Below are positions 33,808-41,925 of a DNA stretch of 64,000 bases, piece by piece; positions within the stretch are counted from its first letter, which is position 1, and the number at the start of each line of letters is the position of its first letter. The stretch covers positions 1,488,001-1,552,000 of the forward strand of contig OY969813.1 in assembly GCA_963703355.1 (NCBI GenBank), in the 5' to 3' direction. Position numbers and translations under genes: made by a program. Source of the DNA: Puia sp963703355 (GTDB taxonomy: Bacteria; Bacteroidota; Bacteroidia; Chitinophagales; Chitinophagaceae). Under the pieces are notes generated by a model, which did not search any database, was not told where the DNA came from, and was given only the letters and a program-made list of their open reading frames with translations.

Positions 33808-34065
33808 TTACTTAGCTTTTTCCACGATTTCAACAAGACGCCAGCGTTTGGTCTTGCTTAGCGGACGACTTTCCATAATCCGCACCACATCGCCGATATT
33901 ACATTCGTTCTTTTCATCGTGTGCATGAAACTTGGTTGTCTTTTTCAGGAACTTCCCGTAAATCGGATGCTGTACTTTTCTTTCAACAGCTACAACTACG
34001 GTTTTATCCATTTTGTTGCTGCTTACAACTCCGGTTCTCGTTTTCCTTAAATTTCTATCTAACAT
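33808..34065 (-). CDS. rpsQ: Small subunit ribosomal protein uS17
   Basis: The 85-residue uS17 has the OB-fold core with RKTRTGVVSSNKMDKTVVVAVERKVQHPIYGKF and CNIGDVVRIMESRPLSKTKRWRLVEIVEKAK. ATTTGAAATTTT (34073-34084) lies 8-19 bp upstream of the start. Confidence 0.98.
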   Translation of the reverse strand: MLDRNLRKTRTGVVSSNKMDKTVVVAVERKVQHPIYGKFLKKTTKFHAHDEKNECNIGDVVRIMESRPLSKTKRWRLVEIVEKAK

Positions 34066-34115
34066 ATTACTTATTTGAAATTTTGTACATCAGATCGTCC
34101 TGTTGGTAAATCCTT

Positions 34116-34343
34116 TTAAGCTTTTGCCAGCGCCGATTTTCCGATTTTTCTCCTGGTTAATTCTGTTTTAATCCTGGCAATATCTTTTCTGAGCAACCTG
34201 ATATTTACCGGACTCTCCAGCGGTGAAATGGCATGCGCAAACTCCAGCTTTTTCAAGCGTTGTTCATCTTCGTGAATCCTCGCGTTGAGGTCCGTTTCAC
34301 TCATGTCCTTCAGACTGTTTACAAAATCATTTCTTTTTGACAT
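34116..34343 (-). CDS. rpmC: Large subunit ribosomal protein uL29
   Basis: The 75-residue two-helix uL29 contains LKDMSETDLNARIHEDEQRLKKLEFAHAISPLESPVNIRLLRKDIARIKTELTRR, including the conserved LRKDIARIKT block. It lies at the exit tunnel, where SRP docks. Slightly longer than most bacterial copies. Confidence 0.97.
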   Translation of the reverse strand: MSKRNDFVNSLKDMSETDLNARIHEDEQRLKKLEFAHAISPLESPVNIRLLRKDIARIKTELTRRKIGKSALAKA

Positions 34344-34358
34344 CTTGATAATTTTGAA

Positions 34359-34781
34359 TTATAACGCAATCACATCATGGCGAACCACGAATTTGGTTTT
34401 AATTGGCAGTTTTTGCGCTGCCAGCAACAACGCTTCTTTCGCAACCGCTTCTGTTACACCATCTGCTTCGAAAAGCATACGTCCTGGCTCAACCACAGCA
34501 GCCCAGTATTCAGGGTTACCCTTTCCCTTACCCATTCTCACTTCCTGTGGCTTTTTTGTAATTGGCTTATCAGGAAATATTCGAATCCATACATTACCTT
34601 CTCTCTTCATCGAACGGGTAAGTGCCTGACGGGCAGCTTCCAGCTGGCGATTGGTTAACCAAATCCCCTCCAGTGCTTTTAGACCATAAGATCCGAAAGA
34701 AATATCCGTCCCTCTTTTTGCGACCTCGCGGATTCTGCCTTTTTGTGCTTTCCTATGTTTGCTCCTTTTGGGCTGTAACAT
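34359..34781 (-). CDS. rplP: Large subunit ribosomal protein uL16
   Basis: The 140-residue uL16 begins MLQPKRSKHRKAQKGR and contains FGSYGLKALEGIWLTNRQLEAARQALTRSMKREGNVWIRIFPDKPITKKPQEVRMGKGKG, a signature stretch. It organises the A-site side of the peptidyl transferase centre. An AATTTGAAATTTG motif sits at 34790-34802, just upstream. Confidence 0.98.
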   Translation of the reverse strand: MLQPKRSKHRKAQKGRIREVAKRGTDISFGSYGLKALEGIWLTNRQLEAARQALTRSMKREGNVWIRIFPDKPITKKPQEVRMGKGKGNPEYWAAVVEPGRMLFEADGVTEAVAKEALLLAAQKLPIKTKFVVRHDVIAL

Positions 34782-34806
34782 GTTAGTTCAATTTGAAATT
34801 TGATAA

Positions 34807-35613
34807 TTACTGTCTTCTTCCTGCACCACCACCACCTCTTCTTTCTCCGCCACCTGCACCACCACCGCCTCTGCGTTCTCCGCCACGGCTGCGATCTTCC
34901 CTATCTTTTATTTCATCTCTTCTTTCTCTTCTGTCGCTGACATCCGTTTTTCCGCCAACAAAATTCGGATTCAGATCACGCTTCGTCAATACTTCACCCT
35001 TACTGATCCAAACTTTAACTCCGATTTTCCCATACACTGTCAGCGCAAATACATTCGCATAATCAATATCCATGCGCAGCGTATGCAATGGTGTGCGTCC
35101 GGATTTGATTTCCTCTGTACGCGCTATTTCAGAACCACCCAAACGACCACCTACTTTTACTTTTATACCTTCCGCTCCCATCCGAAGCGCAGAAGCAATG
35201 GCCATCTTAATCGCTCTTTTGTAATTGATCCTGTTTTCGATCTGACGCGCTATGGTATCAGCAACAATATTCGCATCCAGCTCAGGGCGTCTGATTTCCA
35301 GGATATTGATCTGGACATCTTCCTTTCCCGTCAGCTTCTTCAACTCTTCCTTAATGCGATCAACTTCGCCACCACCTTTACCGATAATGATTCCAGGCTT
35401 CGAAGTGTGGATCGTTACAATGAGCTTGTTCAGTGTACGCTCGATAACGATCTTCGCTATGCCGCCTTTGTTGATACGTGCATTTAGATAGGTCCTGATT
35501 TTATTATCTTCAATCAGCTTGACTGAATAATCTCTTTTATTACCGAACCAGTTTGACTCCCAGCCGCGGATAATTCCCAGTCTAGCACCTATAGGATTTG
35601 TTTTCTGACCCAT
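34807..35613 (-). CDS. rpsC: Small subunit ribosomal protein uS3 with Arg/Gly-rich C-terminal tail
   Basis: The 268-residue protein has the usual uS3 core (MGQKTNPIGARLGIIRGW; KH domain with SKPGIIIGKGGGEVDRIKEEL; C-terminal domain with SGRTPLHTLRMDIDYANVFALTVYGKIGVKVW) up to about residue 215. The remaining 50 or so residues are an extension with two near-identical GGERRGGGGAG units. uS3 forms part of the mRNA entry helicase; the tail resembles RGG boxes and is presumably disordered and RNA-binding. Nucleotides 34815-34885 are correspondingly repetitive. Confidence 0.97.
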   Translation of the reverse strand: MGQKTNPIGARLGIIRGWESNWFGNKRDYSVKLIEDNKIRTYLNARINKGGIAKIVIERTLNKLIVTIHTSKPGIIIGKGGGEVDRIKEELKKLTGKEDVQINILEIRRPELDANIVADTIARQIENRINYKRAIKMAIASALRMGAEGIKVKVGGRLGGSEIARTEEIKSGRTPLHTLRMDIDYANVFALTVYGKIGVKVWISKGEVLTKRDLNPNFVGGKTDVSDRRERRDEIKDREDRSRGGERRGGGGAGGGERRGGGGAGRRQ

Positions 35614-35653
35614 GTATCTTAATTAATTTGAATTATACTTTTAATTATGACAA

Positions 35654-35998
35654 TTACTTTTTCTCGTCTACGATCAGCGTTACATGATTGCTGCGTTTGC
35701 GAACGCGGTATCCGCGACCCTGAGGCGCCGGACGCATGCGCTTCAAAACCCTCGCGCCGTCTACAAATATTGTTTTCACCAGCAATCCCGCATCTGCTGC
35801 ACTCTTACCTTCATTTTTCAATTCCCAGTTCTTCACGGCAGACCACAACAATTTATACAAGGGAGTAGACGAATGTTGTGGATGATGTTCCAGCAAAGCA
35901 AGCGCTTTTTCTACCTGCAGGCCCCTTATTTCATCCGCCAGCAACCGCATCTTCCGCGGAGACGTCGGGTAATTTTTCAATTTTGCTAATGCTTCCAT
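35654..35998 (-). CDS. rplV: Large subunit ribosomal protein uL22
   Basis: The 114-residue uL22 contains LKNYPTSPRKMRLLADEIRGLQVEKALALLEHHPQH and the tunnel-loop region KTIFVDGARVLKRMRPAPQGRGYRVRKRSNHVTLIV. The extended loop lines the exit tunnel. The 168 bp upstream of it, toward rpsS, carry a heptamer-word inverted repeat. Confidence 0.98.
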   Translation of the reverse strand: MEALAKLKNYPTSPRKMRLLADEIRGLQVEKALALLEHHPQHSSTPLYKLLWSAVKNWELKNEGKSAADAGLLVKTIFVDGARVLKRMRPAPQGRGYRVRKRSNHVTLIVDEKK

Positions 35999-36027
35999 TT
36001 TTTTCCCTTTTAGGAAGAAGACCTGGG

Positions 36028-36166
36028 GAGCTTAAGTCGTAAGGCTCAAAGCGCAAGGCTCTTCTTATATTTTTATTACTCTTTCTAATTTTCTGTTTTT
36101 CTCCCGCCTAAAGCTTTACGCTTTCTGCTTTTAACGGCCTTAAGCTTTACGCTTTAAGCCTTGAGC
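36028..36166. repeat. Heptamer-word inverted repeat between rpsS and rplV (site I)
   Basis: In the transcript the words start directly after the rpsS TAA: GCTCAAG, GCTTAAA, GCGTAAA, GCTTAAG, with weaker copies up to the complement of 36105. The second arm (complement of 36028-36061) carries the reverse words. The two arms can form an imperfect stem around an AT-rich loop of about 40 bases. Confidence 0.85.
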
Positions 36167-36442
36167 TTATTCAGCAATCTTCTTGCTCGAATGTCCTTTG
36201 AAATTTCTGGTAGGGGCAAATTCACCTAACTTATGTCCTACCATAAATTCAGTTACATATACCGGGATAAACTTATTACCATTATGTACAGCAAAAGTAT
36301 GTCCTACAAAATCAGGCGTTATCGTGGAACGACGACTCCAGGTTTTGATAACCCCTTTCTTACCTTTTCCTTCGTTTATGCTCAGGACTTTTGTTTCCAG
36401 ATTCGCATCTACGTAAGGACCTTTTTTTATTGAACGACCCAT
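36167..36442 (-). CDS. rpsS: Small subunit ribosomal protein uS19
   Basis: The 91-residue uS19 begins MGRSIKKGPYVDANLETKV and contains WSRRSTITPDFVGHTFAVHNGNKFIPVYVTEFMVGHKLGEFAPTR, the diagnostic core. It sits in the 30S head near bridge B1a. It starts 10 bp after the rplB stop. Confidence 0.98.
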   Translation of the reverse strand: MGRSIKKGPYVDANLETKVLSINEGKGKKGVIKTWSRRSTITPDFVGHTFAVHNGNKFIPVYVTEFMVGHKLGEFAPTRNFKGHSSKKIAE

Positions 36443-36452
36443 AATATATTTT

Positions 36453-37292
36453 TTACTTTCCTATTTTCTTTCCTTTCTTAGTCTGAATAATTAATTTGTC
36501 GCTGCCTTTGCCCTTTGTTCGCGTTTTCAGTCCCCTTGAGTATTGACCATTCCTTGAACGAGGCTGACCACCGGATGCTTTTCCTTCCCCTCCACCCATC
36601 GGATGATCCACCGGATTCATCGCAACACCACGTACACGCGGACGAATGCCTCTCCAGCGATTTCTTCCCGCCTTACCCATGCTCTGCAAACTATGATCGC
36701 TGTTCGAAACAACGCCAACCGTGGCATAACAGTTGATCAGAATCTTCCGGAGTTCACCTGAGGCCATTTTCAACACGGCGTATTTTTCTTCTTTATTTGT
36801 AAGCTGAGCTGTCGTACCGGCACTTCGGATAAGCTTTCCACCCTGGCCTGGTTGCATTTCAATATTGTGCACATTTGTTCCCAAAGGAATATTTTTCATC
36901 TGGAGTGCATTGCCAATTTCCGGCGCTACTGCATCACCTGCCTGAACAGTTCCTCCAACCTGGAGTCCCTGTGGTGCGAGGATATATCTCTTCTCACCAT
37001 CACTGTATTGTATCAATGCGATGAATGAAGTTCTGTTCGGATCGTATTCAATGGAAACAACTTTTCCGATAATGTCTTTCTTGTCCCTTTTGAAATCGAT
37101 AACACGATATTTCTTCTTATGACCACCACCAATATAACGCATGGCTCTTCTACCCTGCGAATTACGCCCGCCTGTGCGGGTGATTTTTTCCAGCAGTGTT
37201 TTTTCCGGCTGATCAGAAGTGATTTCTGCATACGCATTACCAATTCTCCAACGGGTTCCTGCGGTAACTGGTTTATATTTTCTAAGTGCCAT
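36453..37292 (-). CDS. rplB: Large subunit ribosomal protein uL2
   Basis: The 279-residue uL2 carries the conserved C-terminal MNPVDHPMGGGEGKASGGQPRSRNGQYSRGLKTRTKGKGSDKLI region, whose His is next to the peptidyl transferase centre, and KYRVIDFKRDKKDIIGKVVSIEYDPNR in the N-terminal part. Length and domains are normal. Confidence 0.99.
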   Translation of the reverse strand: MALRKYKPVTAGTRWRIGNAYAEITSDQPEKTLLEKITRTGGRNSQGRRAMRYIGGGHKKKYRVIDFKRDKKDIIGKVVSIEYDPNRTSFIALIQYSDGEKRYILAPQGLQVGGTVQAGDAVAPEIGNALQMKNIPLGTNVHNIEMQPGQGGKLIRSAGTTAQLTNKEEKYAVLKMASGELRKILINCYATVGVVSNSDHSLQSMGKAGRNRWRGIRPRVRGVAMNPVDHPMGGGEGKASGGQPRSRNGQYSRGLKTRTKGKGSDKLIIQTKKGKKIGK

Positions 37293-37335
37293 ATTTGTTA
37301 AGCTTTAGCGGCAGCTTCGCCATTCTTTTTATTAC

Positions 37336-37635
37336 TTAAATATTCGAATACAAATCGATTGTTTCTCCTTCGGCAATCGTGATCAGCGCTTTCTTATAAC
37401 CGGGTTTCCGGCCAACGATCAGTCCCGCTTTTGTAGATCTGGATCTTGCTTTGCCTGGAACGATCACTGTATTTACATCAACCACCGTAATACCATAGAA
37501 ACCTTCCACAGCTTTCTTGATTTCTAATTTGTTCGCCCGGGTATTTACCTTGAAAGCATAACGACGGAGTTTTTCCTGTTGTGCATTTGCTTTTTCAGTT
37601 AATATCGGACGTATGAGAACTTCACCTGATTTCAT
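37336..37635 (-). CDS. rplW: Large subunit ribosomal protein uL23
   Basis: The 99-residue uL23 shows VLIRPILTEKANAQQEKLRRYAFKVNTRANKLEIKKAVEGFYGI, typical of the family, which provides the SRP and trigger factor docking site at the tunnel exit. AATTTGAAATTATTT (37643-37657) precedes the start codon by 7 bp. Confidence 0.98.
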   Translation of the reverse strand: MKSGEVLIRPILTEKANAQQEKLRRYAFKVNTRANKLEIKKAVEGFYGITVVDVNTVIVPGKARSRSTKAGLIVGRKPGYKKALITIAEGETIDLYSNI

Positions 37636-37656
37636 CTTGTCGAATTTGAAATTATT

Positions 37657-38286
37657 TTATGCTTCCTCTTCTTCTGTAAACATTTTTGCAGCTGACTCCG
37701 TAAGAACCAGTATTTCGGCGTTAACAATGTCGTACGTATTTACATCAGCCAGCAAACTGCTTTCCTGTCCGGGAATGTTTCTTAAGCTGAGATGCAGATT
37801 ATTGTTATACTCAGGAGTAACAAAAAGTGCTTTCTTACCTGTCAGTTTCAATCCGTCAATCAGTGTAACTACTTCACTGGTCTTTGGAACTTTCAATTGT
37901 ATGTCTTCCACTACGATGATTGAACTTGATTTCGCCTTATAAGACAATGCCGATATTTTAGCAAGATCTTTCACTTTGCGATTCAACTTGAAATCATATC
38001 CCCTGGGCTTTGGTCCGAAAATCGTTCCTCCCCCTTTATACAATGGGTTACGGATATTTCCTTTTCTGGAACCACCCGTACCTTTTTGCTTATGTAATTT
38101 TTTTGACGAACCCTTCACTTCCATCCTGGTCTTCACCTTGTGCGTACCCTGACGCTGAGCAGCGAGGTATTGCTTAACTGCCAGATAAATCACGTGATCA
38201 TTCGGCTCCGTTTCAAAAATATCCGCCGGCAAATCCAGTTTGCGACCCGTTTTAGCTCCTTTTATATTTAAAACATCTACTTGCAT
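37657..38286 (-). CDS. rplD: Large subunit ribosomal protein uL4
   Basis: The 209-residue uL4 has the N-terminal MQVDVLNIKGAKTGRKLDLP and the tunnel loop KLHKQKGTGGSRKGNIRNPLYKGGGTIFGPKPRGYDFKLNRK. In enteric bacteria L4 represses the S10 operon by binding its leader; here a small hairpin exists in the rpsJ leader but no case for L4 binding can be made. Confidence 0.98.
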   Translation of the reverse strand: MQVDVLNIKGAKTGRKLDLPADIFETEPNDHVIYLAVKQYLAAQRQGTHKVKTRMEVKGSSKKLHKQKGTGGSRKGNIRNPLYKGGGTIFGPKPRGYDFKLNRKVKDLAKISALSYKAKSSSIIVVEDIQLKVPKTSEVVTLIDGLKLTGKKALFVTPEYNNNLHLSLRNIPGQESSLLADVNTYDIVNAEILVLTESAAKMFTEEEEA

Positions 38287-38304
38287 GTGAATCCGATTAA
38301 TAGG

Positions 38305-38922
38305 TTACTTCTGAATGTATACAATGGCACCATTGTGACCCGGAACAGATCCGGCAATCAGCAGATAATTTTTTTCTGGAAATATTTTTACGACTTTCAG
38401 TCCTTTCAGCTTTACACGATCACCGCCCATTCTGCCAGCCATTTTCATTCCCTTCATCACACGTGCGGCGTCAGATGAGTTACCCAGCGACCCCGGAGCA
38501 CGACTACGGTCATGCTGACCATGACTCTGTCCGCCAACACCATGAAAATTATGACGTTTAACTACTCCCTGGAATCCCTTTCCTTTGGAAGTACCTACTA
38601 CATCAACAATTTCGCCTTCAGCGAAAATGTCAACGGTCAGCGCTTCGCCCAGATTTTTCTCTATAGAAAAATTGCGGAATTCCCTGATAAATTGTTTGGT
38701 GGTGGTATTTGCTTTGGCGTAGTGATTCTTTTCAGAAGATAGTACGTGTTTCTCTTTCTTTTCACCAAAAGCAATCTGAAGTGCATTGTATCCGTCGGAC
38801 CCGGTCGTTTTAACCTGCGTTACAACACAGGGACCAGCTTCAATAATGGTGCAGGCAACCTGCTTTCCATCGGGGGTGAAGACAGAGGTCATTCCAATTT
38901 TCTTTCCAATTAAACCTTTCAT
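38305..38922 (-). CDS. rplC: Large subunit ribosomal protein uL3
   Basis: The 205-residue uL3 begins MKGLIGKKIGMTSVFTPDGKQVACTIIEAGPCVV and contains the loop GKGFQGVVKRHNFHGVGGQSHGQHDRSRAPGSLGNSSDAARVMKGMKMAGRMGG reaching the peptidyl transferase centre. It is separated from rpsJ by 303 bp containing an inverted-repeat element, unusual for this operon. Confidence 0.98.
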   Translation of the reverse strand: MKGLIGKKIGMTSVFTPDGKQVACTIIEAGPCVVTQVKTTGSDGYNALQIAFGEKKEKHVLSSEKNHYAKANTTTKQFIREFRNFSIEKNLGEALTVDIFAEGEIVDVVGTSKGKGFQGVVKRHNFHGVGGQSHGQHDRSRAPGSLGNSSDAARVMKGMKMAGRMGGDRVKLKGLKVVKIFPEKNYLLIAGSVPGHNGAIVYIQK

Positions 38923-39225
38923 TTTATTCTTGGTTTGTGCCTGGGTCTAAGGACAATCAGCAGTCCAGTAAGCTTTTAAAAGCTGGTACTGATTTCAATC
39001 CCCCGTTTGCAACCGACCTTTTCCATTGACCGTCGAAGCTTTGGCGCAGGCGGTCTATTGCCTCACGTCGTCTTCTTTTCGGTTACTCATCCGCCTTCGC
39101 TTACGCTTCGGCGGACAAAGGAAGTACCGGTTGTAAACAAACCCCGAACGGCTTGTTCATATTTCTTTTCAAATCATCCAGCGCTGTTTCACCACTTACG
39201 CGGCCTGACAGATGGAATAGTTTAC
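38923..39225. other. 303 bp gene-free gap between rpsJ and rplC
   Basis: No coding frame of merit was seen. It holds a 136 bp inverted-repeat element (39006-39141) and, nearer rplC, a palindromic AGCTTTTAAAAGCT (within 38971-38986) that could form a hairpin in the transcript about 50 bases before the rplC start. The remaining 80 bp next to the rpsJ stop show nothing recognised. Confidence 0.75.
39001..39146. repeat. BIME/MITE-like inverted-repeat element inside the S10 operon
   Basis: Two related palindromic units in opposite orientation, CCGTCGAAGC-TTTG-GCGCAGGCGG (39030-39053) and TCCGCCTTCGC-TTAC-GCTTCGGCGGA (39090-39115), are flanked outside by related 25-base tails (TTTGCAACCG... and ...CGGTTGTAAACAAA inverted). 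The whole 39006-39141 unit is bounded by CCCCG on both sides (39001-39005 and 39142-39146), which may be a target duplication. It encodes no protein. Confidence 0.7.
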
Positions 39226-39531
39226 TCAGGCTTTAATTTCAACATCAACACCTGATGGCAAATCCAGCTTGGATAGCGCATCTACGGTTCTTGAAGTCGA
39301 TGTATAGATATCCAACAATCTCTTATGCGTATGCAACTGAAATTGTTCACGTGCTTTTTTGTTGACATGCGGCGAACGCAAAACAGTAAATACTTTTTTA
39401 CGCGTAGGTAAAGGTATCGGACCGGTCACAACGGCTCCCGTACTGCGCACTGTTTTGACGATTTTCTCAGCGGATTTATCCACGAGATTGTGATCGTAAG
39501 ACTGTAGTTTGATTCTGATTCGCTGAGACAT
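39226..39531 (-). CDS. rpsJ: Small subunit ribosomal protein uS10
   Basis: The 101-residue uS10 reads MSQRIRIKLQSYDHNLVDKSAEKIVKTVRSTGAVVTGPIPLPTRKKVFTVLRSPHVNKKAREQF, a clear match including the extended loop. In enteric bacteria it also binds NusB in antitermination. It is the first gene of the S10 block and has its own promoter 30 bp upstream, not the usual read-through from fusA. Confidence 0.98.
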   Translation of the reverse strand: MSQRIRIKLQSYDHNLVDKSAEKIVKTVRSTGAVVTGPIPLPTRKKVFTVLRSPHVNKKAREQFQLHTHKRLLDIYTSTSRTVDALSKLDLPSGVDVEIKA

Positions 39532-39540
39532 ATGTCAATT

Positions 39541-39556
39541 CCCGTTTTTTGAACGG
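39541..39556 (-). promoter_or_regulatory. Small hairpin in the rpsJ leader
   Basis: CCCGTT (39541-39546) and AACGGG (39551-39556) form a perfect 6 bp stem with a 4-base loop at or next to the predicted transcript start and 10 bases before the rpsJ ATG. It could protect the 5' end or affect initiation; no T-run follows it, so it is not a terminator. Confidence 0.6.
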
Positions 39557-39560
39557 GATG

Positions 39561-39592
39561 CAAAGGTATGGGTTAAGCGATAAACCGTCAAA
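39561..39592 (-). promoter_or_regulatory. Promoter of the S10 operon (rpsJ)
   Basis: TTTG (complement of 39589-39592), 20 bp, then TACCTTTG (complement of 39561-39568) match the Bacteroidota primary sigma consensus. Transcription should begin near 39555, 24 bases before the rpsJ ATG. Confidence 0.85.
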
Positions 39593-39615
39593 GAATTATG
39601 CAGGTTTTTTGAGAA

Positions 39616-41820
39616 TTATCTCGCTCCGCCCGGACAATGGGTATCCAGGTAATTTTTAACCAGATTCCTGAGATGTTCCCTCGTGCCGGCCCCTTCAGAA
39701 ATACTGTGAGTACGATTGGGATATTCCATGAACTGAAAGATCTTATTATACTTAATCAGCTCATTTAACAGCATTTCTGCATTGTCGAAATGCACATTGT
39801 CATCTCCGCTTCCATGTATATACAACAGGTTACCCTGCAGCTTTGAAGCATAGGTAATCGCAGAGCCTTTTATATAATCTGCTTTGGTTTCCAATGGGTT
39901 ACCCATATATCTCTCTTCATAGATATTATCATACGTTTGCAAGTTACCGTCCGCAGCCACCGCTATGCCCGTTTTATAAATCCCCGGATACTGGAACATA
40001 AGGTTTAATGTTGCAGACCCTCCGCCGCTCCATCCCCAGACGGCAATCCTGGAGGTATCCACGAACAACCACTTGCAGATCTCGGCTGCGGCCTGCGCCT
40101 GATCATTAATATTAACGGAACCTATCTTTCTGTATATCGCTTTGCGCCAGACAGATCCCTTTGGAGCTGGCGTACCCCGGTTATCCAGCGAGATATAGAT
40201 ATATCCTTCCTGGGCAAGATTTCCAGGATAGACAGGACAATAGGTTACCCCGAATACATCTTTTACGGTTTGGTCCGCCGGCTCAGTATACACATAAAAT
40301 AACACCGGGTACTTTTTTGTGCTATCAAATGGAACAGGTTTTTGCATCCACCCGTCCATGGTTACACCATCAGCTGTTGTTACTTTGAAAAATGATATAT
40401 TCGAATGTACACTGTCGGAAGGATTTACCGCCTTGGCAGCTTCGGTTCCATTGAGCGTTTGATGATCCGGCATCGTAACCCATTCCCGGGTTGGAGCGGT
40501 ATAATAATTTGAGAACCGATGTTCTGCATATTTCCCGTTCGGAGAAAATTCATAACTATGTGTTCCGGGCTGGTTGGCGGGAGTGATACGTTCCGCTTTT
40601 CCTGTGCCATCCAGATTGCATTTGTATAAATAAGCCTGTGTCGCATTTTCCGGCGAAGCGATGAAGTAAACCTGGTTATCTTTCTCATCCACCAAACAAA
40701 TTTCCATTACATCATAATTCCCGCTTGTAATGAGCGTCTGTTTTTTGCCGTCCCGGCCGATACGATATAAATGACGCCATCCGTCTTTCTCACTTGCCCA
40801 CAAAAATTCAGACCCGTTTTTCAACCAGTCCCAACCGCCCATTTTATATTTATCATCCCAGGAAGAAATAATATCAATCCATGCTGCGTCTGTTTCACTA
40901 TAAATTGATTTACAGTCTCCGGATTTCGCATTACACACCATGATATCCGATGTGTTTTGATTCCGGTTTAGCTTTTGCACCATCAGTTCGTCACTTCCGG
41001 AAGCCCATTCCATTCTGGGCAGATACGTTCCATTCTTCGGATCAGTCGGGATGTTCATCCAGCGTGTTTGATTTCCTTTTATATCGATCACACCAATCTT
41101 AAATGGTGAAGGCATTTGGCCCGCAACAGGATATTCAACAGGAATAACCCTGGAATAAACTGAATCAGTTGTATTCAACATGTAATAATCGCGCGTACTA
41201 CTGTCATTAATCTGCCAGTAAGCGATCGAACGGCTGTCAGGACTCCACCGAAACCCATCCCGGCAGTCAAATTCTTCTTCATAAACCCAATCGAAAGTAC
41301 CGTTGATCATTTTACGGGAACCATTTTGGGTAAGCGCCCTGCTTTGATTTGTTGCAATGTCTTCCACATACAAATTGTGTTCACTTACATAAGCCACTTT
41401 GTTTCCATCCGGTGAAAATTTAGCAAACATCAATGACGATGCCGGCCGGTCAGCACCTACTTTTTTTAACGAAGCGTCTGATATATTAAATATCCAGTAG
41501 TTACCCCTGGTTTCATATCTCCAAACTTTCTTTGCATTCGTAAAAATTAAAACCTTTTTATAATCTTTTGAAAAGAAGAAATTTTTTATATCAAGCGATC
41601 TGGTTTGGCCCGCTGGTGTTAATTGCTGCGGAGTTATCAATACATTCCTGCTCTGATCGGCAACAGAATATTCCACTATGGCCCCGTTTTCACTGGAGTA
41701 AAAACGGCTTCCATCACTGCTCCAGGTCATCCGGTTATACAACTGTGCTGAACCTGAAAATGTAATAAAAATCAACATCACAGAAAAAATGGATTTGAAT
41801 ACGCGGAAACATGGCATCAT
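39616..41820 (-). CDS. S9 family prolyl oligopeptidase (dipeptidyl peptidase IV-like), secreted
   Basis: The 734-residue protein has a signal peptide (MMPCFRVFKSIFSVMLIFITFSGSAQ), an N-terminal eight-bladed beta-propeller (repeated SPDGNKVAYVSEHNLYVED, FRWSPDSRSIAYWQIND), the EE motif WVYEEEFDCRDGF that binds the substrate N-terminus in DPP IV, and a C-terminal alpha/beta hydrolase domain. The triad is Ser in AVWGWSGGGSATL, Asp in GSGDDNVHFDNA and His in NRTHSISEG. A longer frame to 41889 is rejected since it runs through the fusA terminator. It cleaves X-Pro dipeptides in the periplasm by family knowledge. Its position between fusA and rpsJ is unusual. Confidence 0.92.
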   Translation of the reverse strand: MMPCFRVFKSIFSVMLIFITFSGSAQLYNRMTWSSDGSRFYSSENGAIVEYSVADQSRNVLITPQQLTPAGQTRSLDIKNFFFSKDYKKVLIFTNAKKVWRYETRGNYWIFNISDASLKKVGADRPASSLMFAKFSPDGNKVAYVSEHNLYVEDIATNQSRALTQNGSRKMINGTFDWVYEEEFDCRDGFRWSPDSRSIAYWQINDSSTRDYYMLNTTDSVYSRVIPVEYPVAGQMPSPFKIGVIDIKGNQTRWMNIPTDPKNGTYLPRMEWASGSDELMVQKLNRNQNTSDIMVCNAKSGDCKSIYSETDAAWIDIISSWDDKYKMGGWDWLKNGSEFLWASEKDGWRHLYRIGRDGKKQTLITSGNYDVMEICLVDEKDNQVYFIASPENATQAYLYKCNLDGTGKAERITPANQPGTHSYEFSPNGKYAEHRFSNYYTAPTREWVTMPDHQTLNGTEAAKAVNPSDSVHSNISFFKVTTADGVTMDGWMQKPVPFDSTKKYPVLFYVYTEPADQTVKDVFGVTYCPVYPGNLAQEGYIYISLDNRGTPAPKGSVWRKAIYRKIGSVNINDQAQAAAEICKWLFVDTSRIAVWGWSGGGSATLNLMFQYPGIYKTGIAVAADGNLQTYDNIYEERYMGNPLETKADYIKGSAITYASKLQGNLLYIHGSGDDNVHFDNAEMLLNELIKYNKIFQFMEYPNRTHSISEGAGTREHLRNLVKNYLDTHCPGGAR

Positions 41821-41872
41821 TAAAAATTTATCCGGAAAAATAATCAAATGAGGCATAGCTCTGTTGCCGTTT

Positions 41873-41898
41873 AAAAAAAAATCCCGCATGCGCGGGAT
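41873..41898 (-). terminator. Intrinsic terminator of fusA
   Basis: The transcript carries ATCCCGC and GCGGGAT (complement of 41892-41898 and 41881-41887), a perfect 7 bp GC-rich stem with four-base loop, followed by TTTTTTTT. It lies 28 bases beyond the fusA stop, and it isolates fusA from the S9 peptidase gene. Confidence 0.92.
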
Positions 41899-41925
41899 TA
41901 TAAATAGAATGATGCTGAATCAGTA

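Noticed and set aside
41821..41889. Longer start of the S9 peptidase
   Set aside because: It would begin in the fusA terminator hairpin and put 23 residues ahead of a typical signal peptide.
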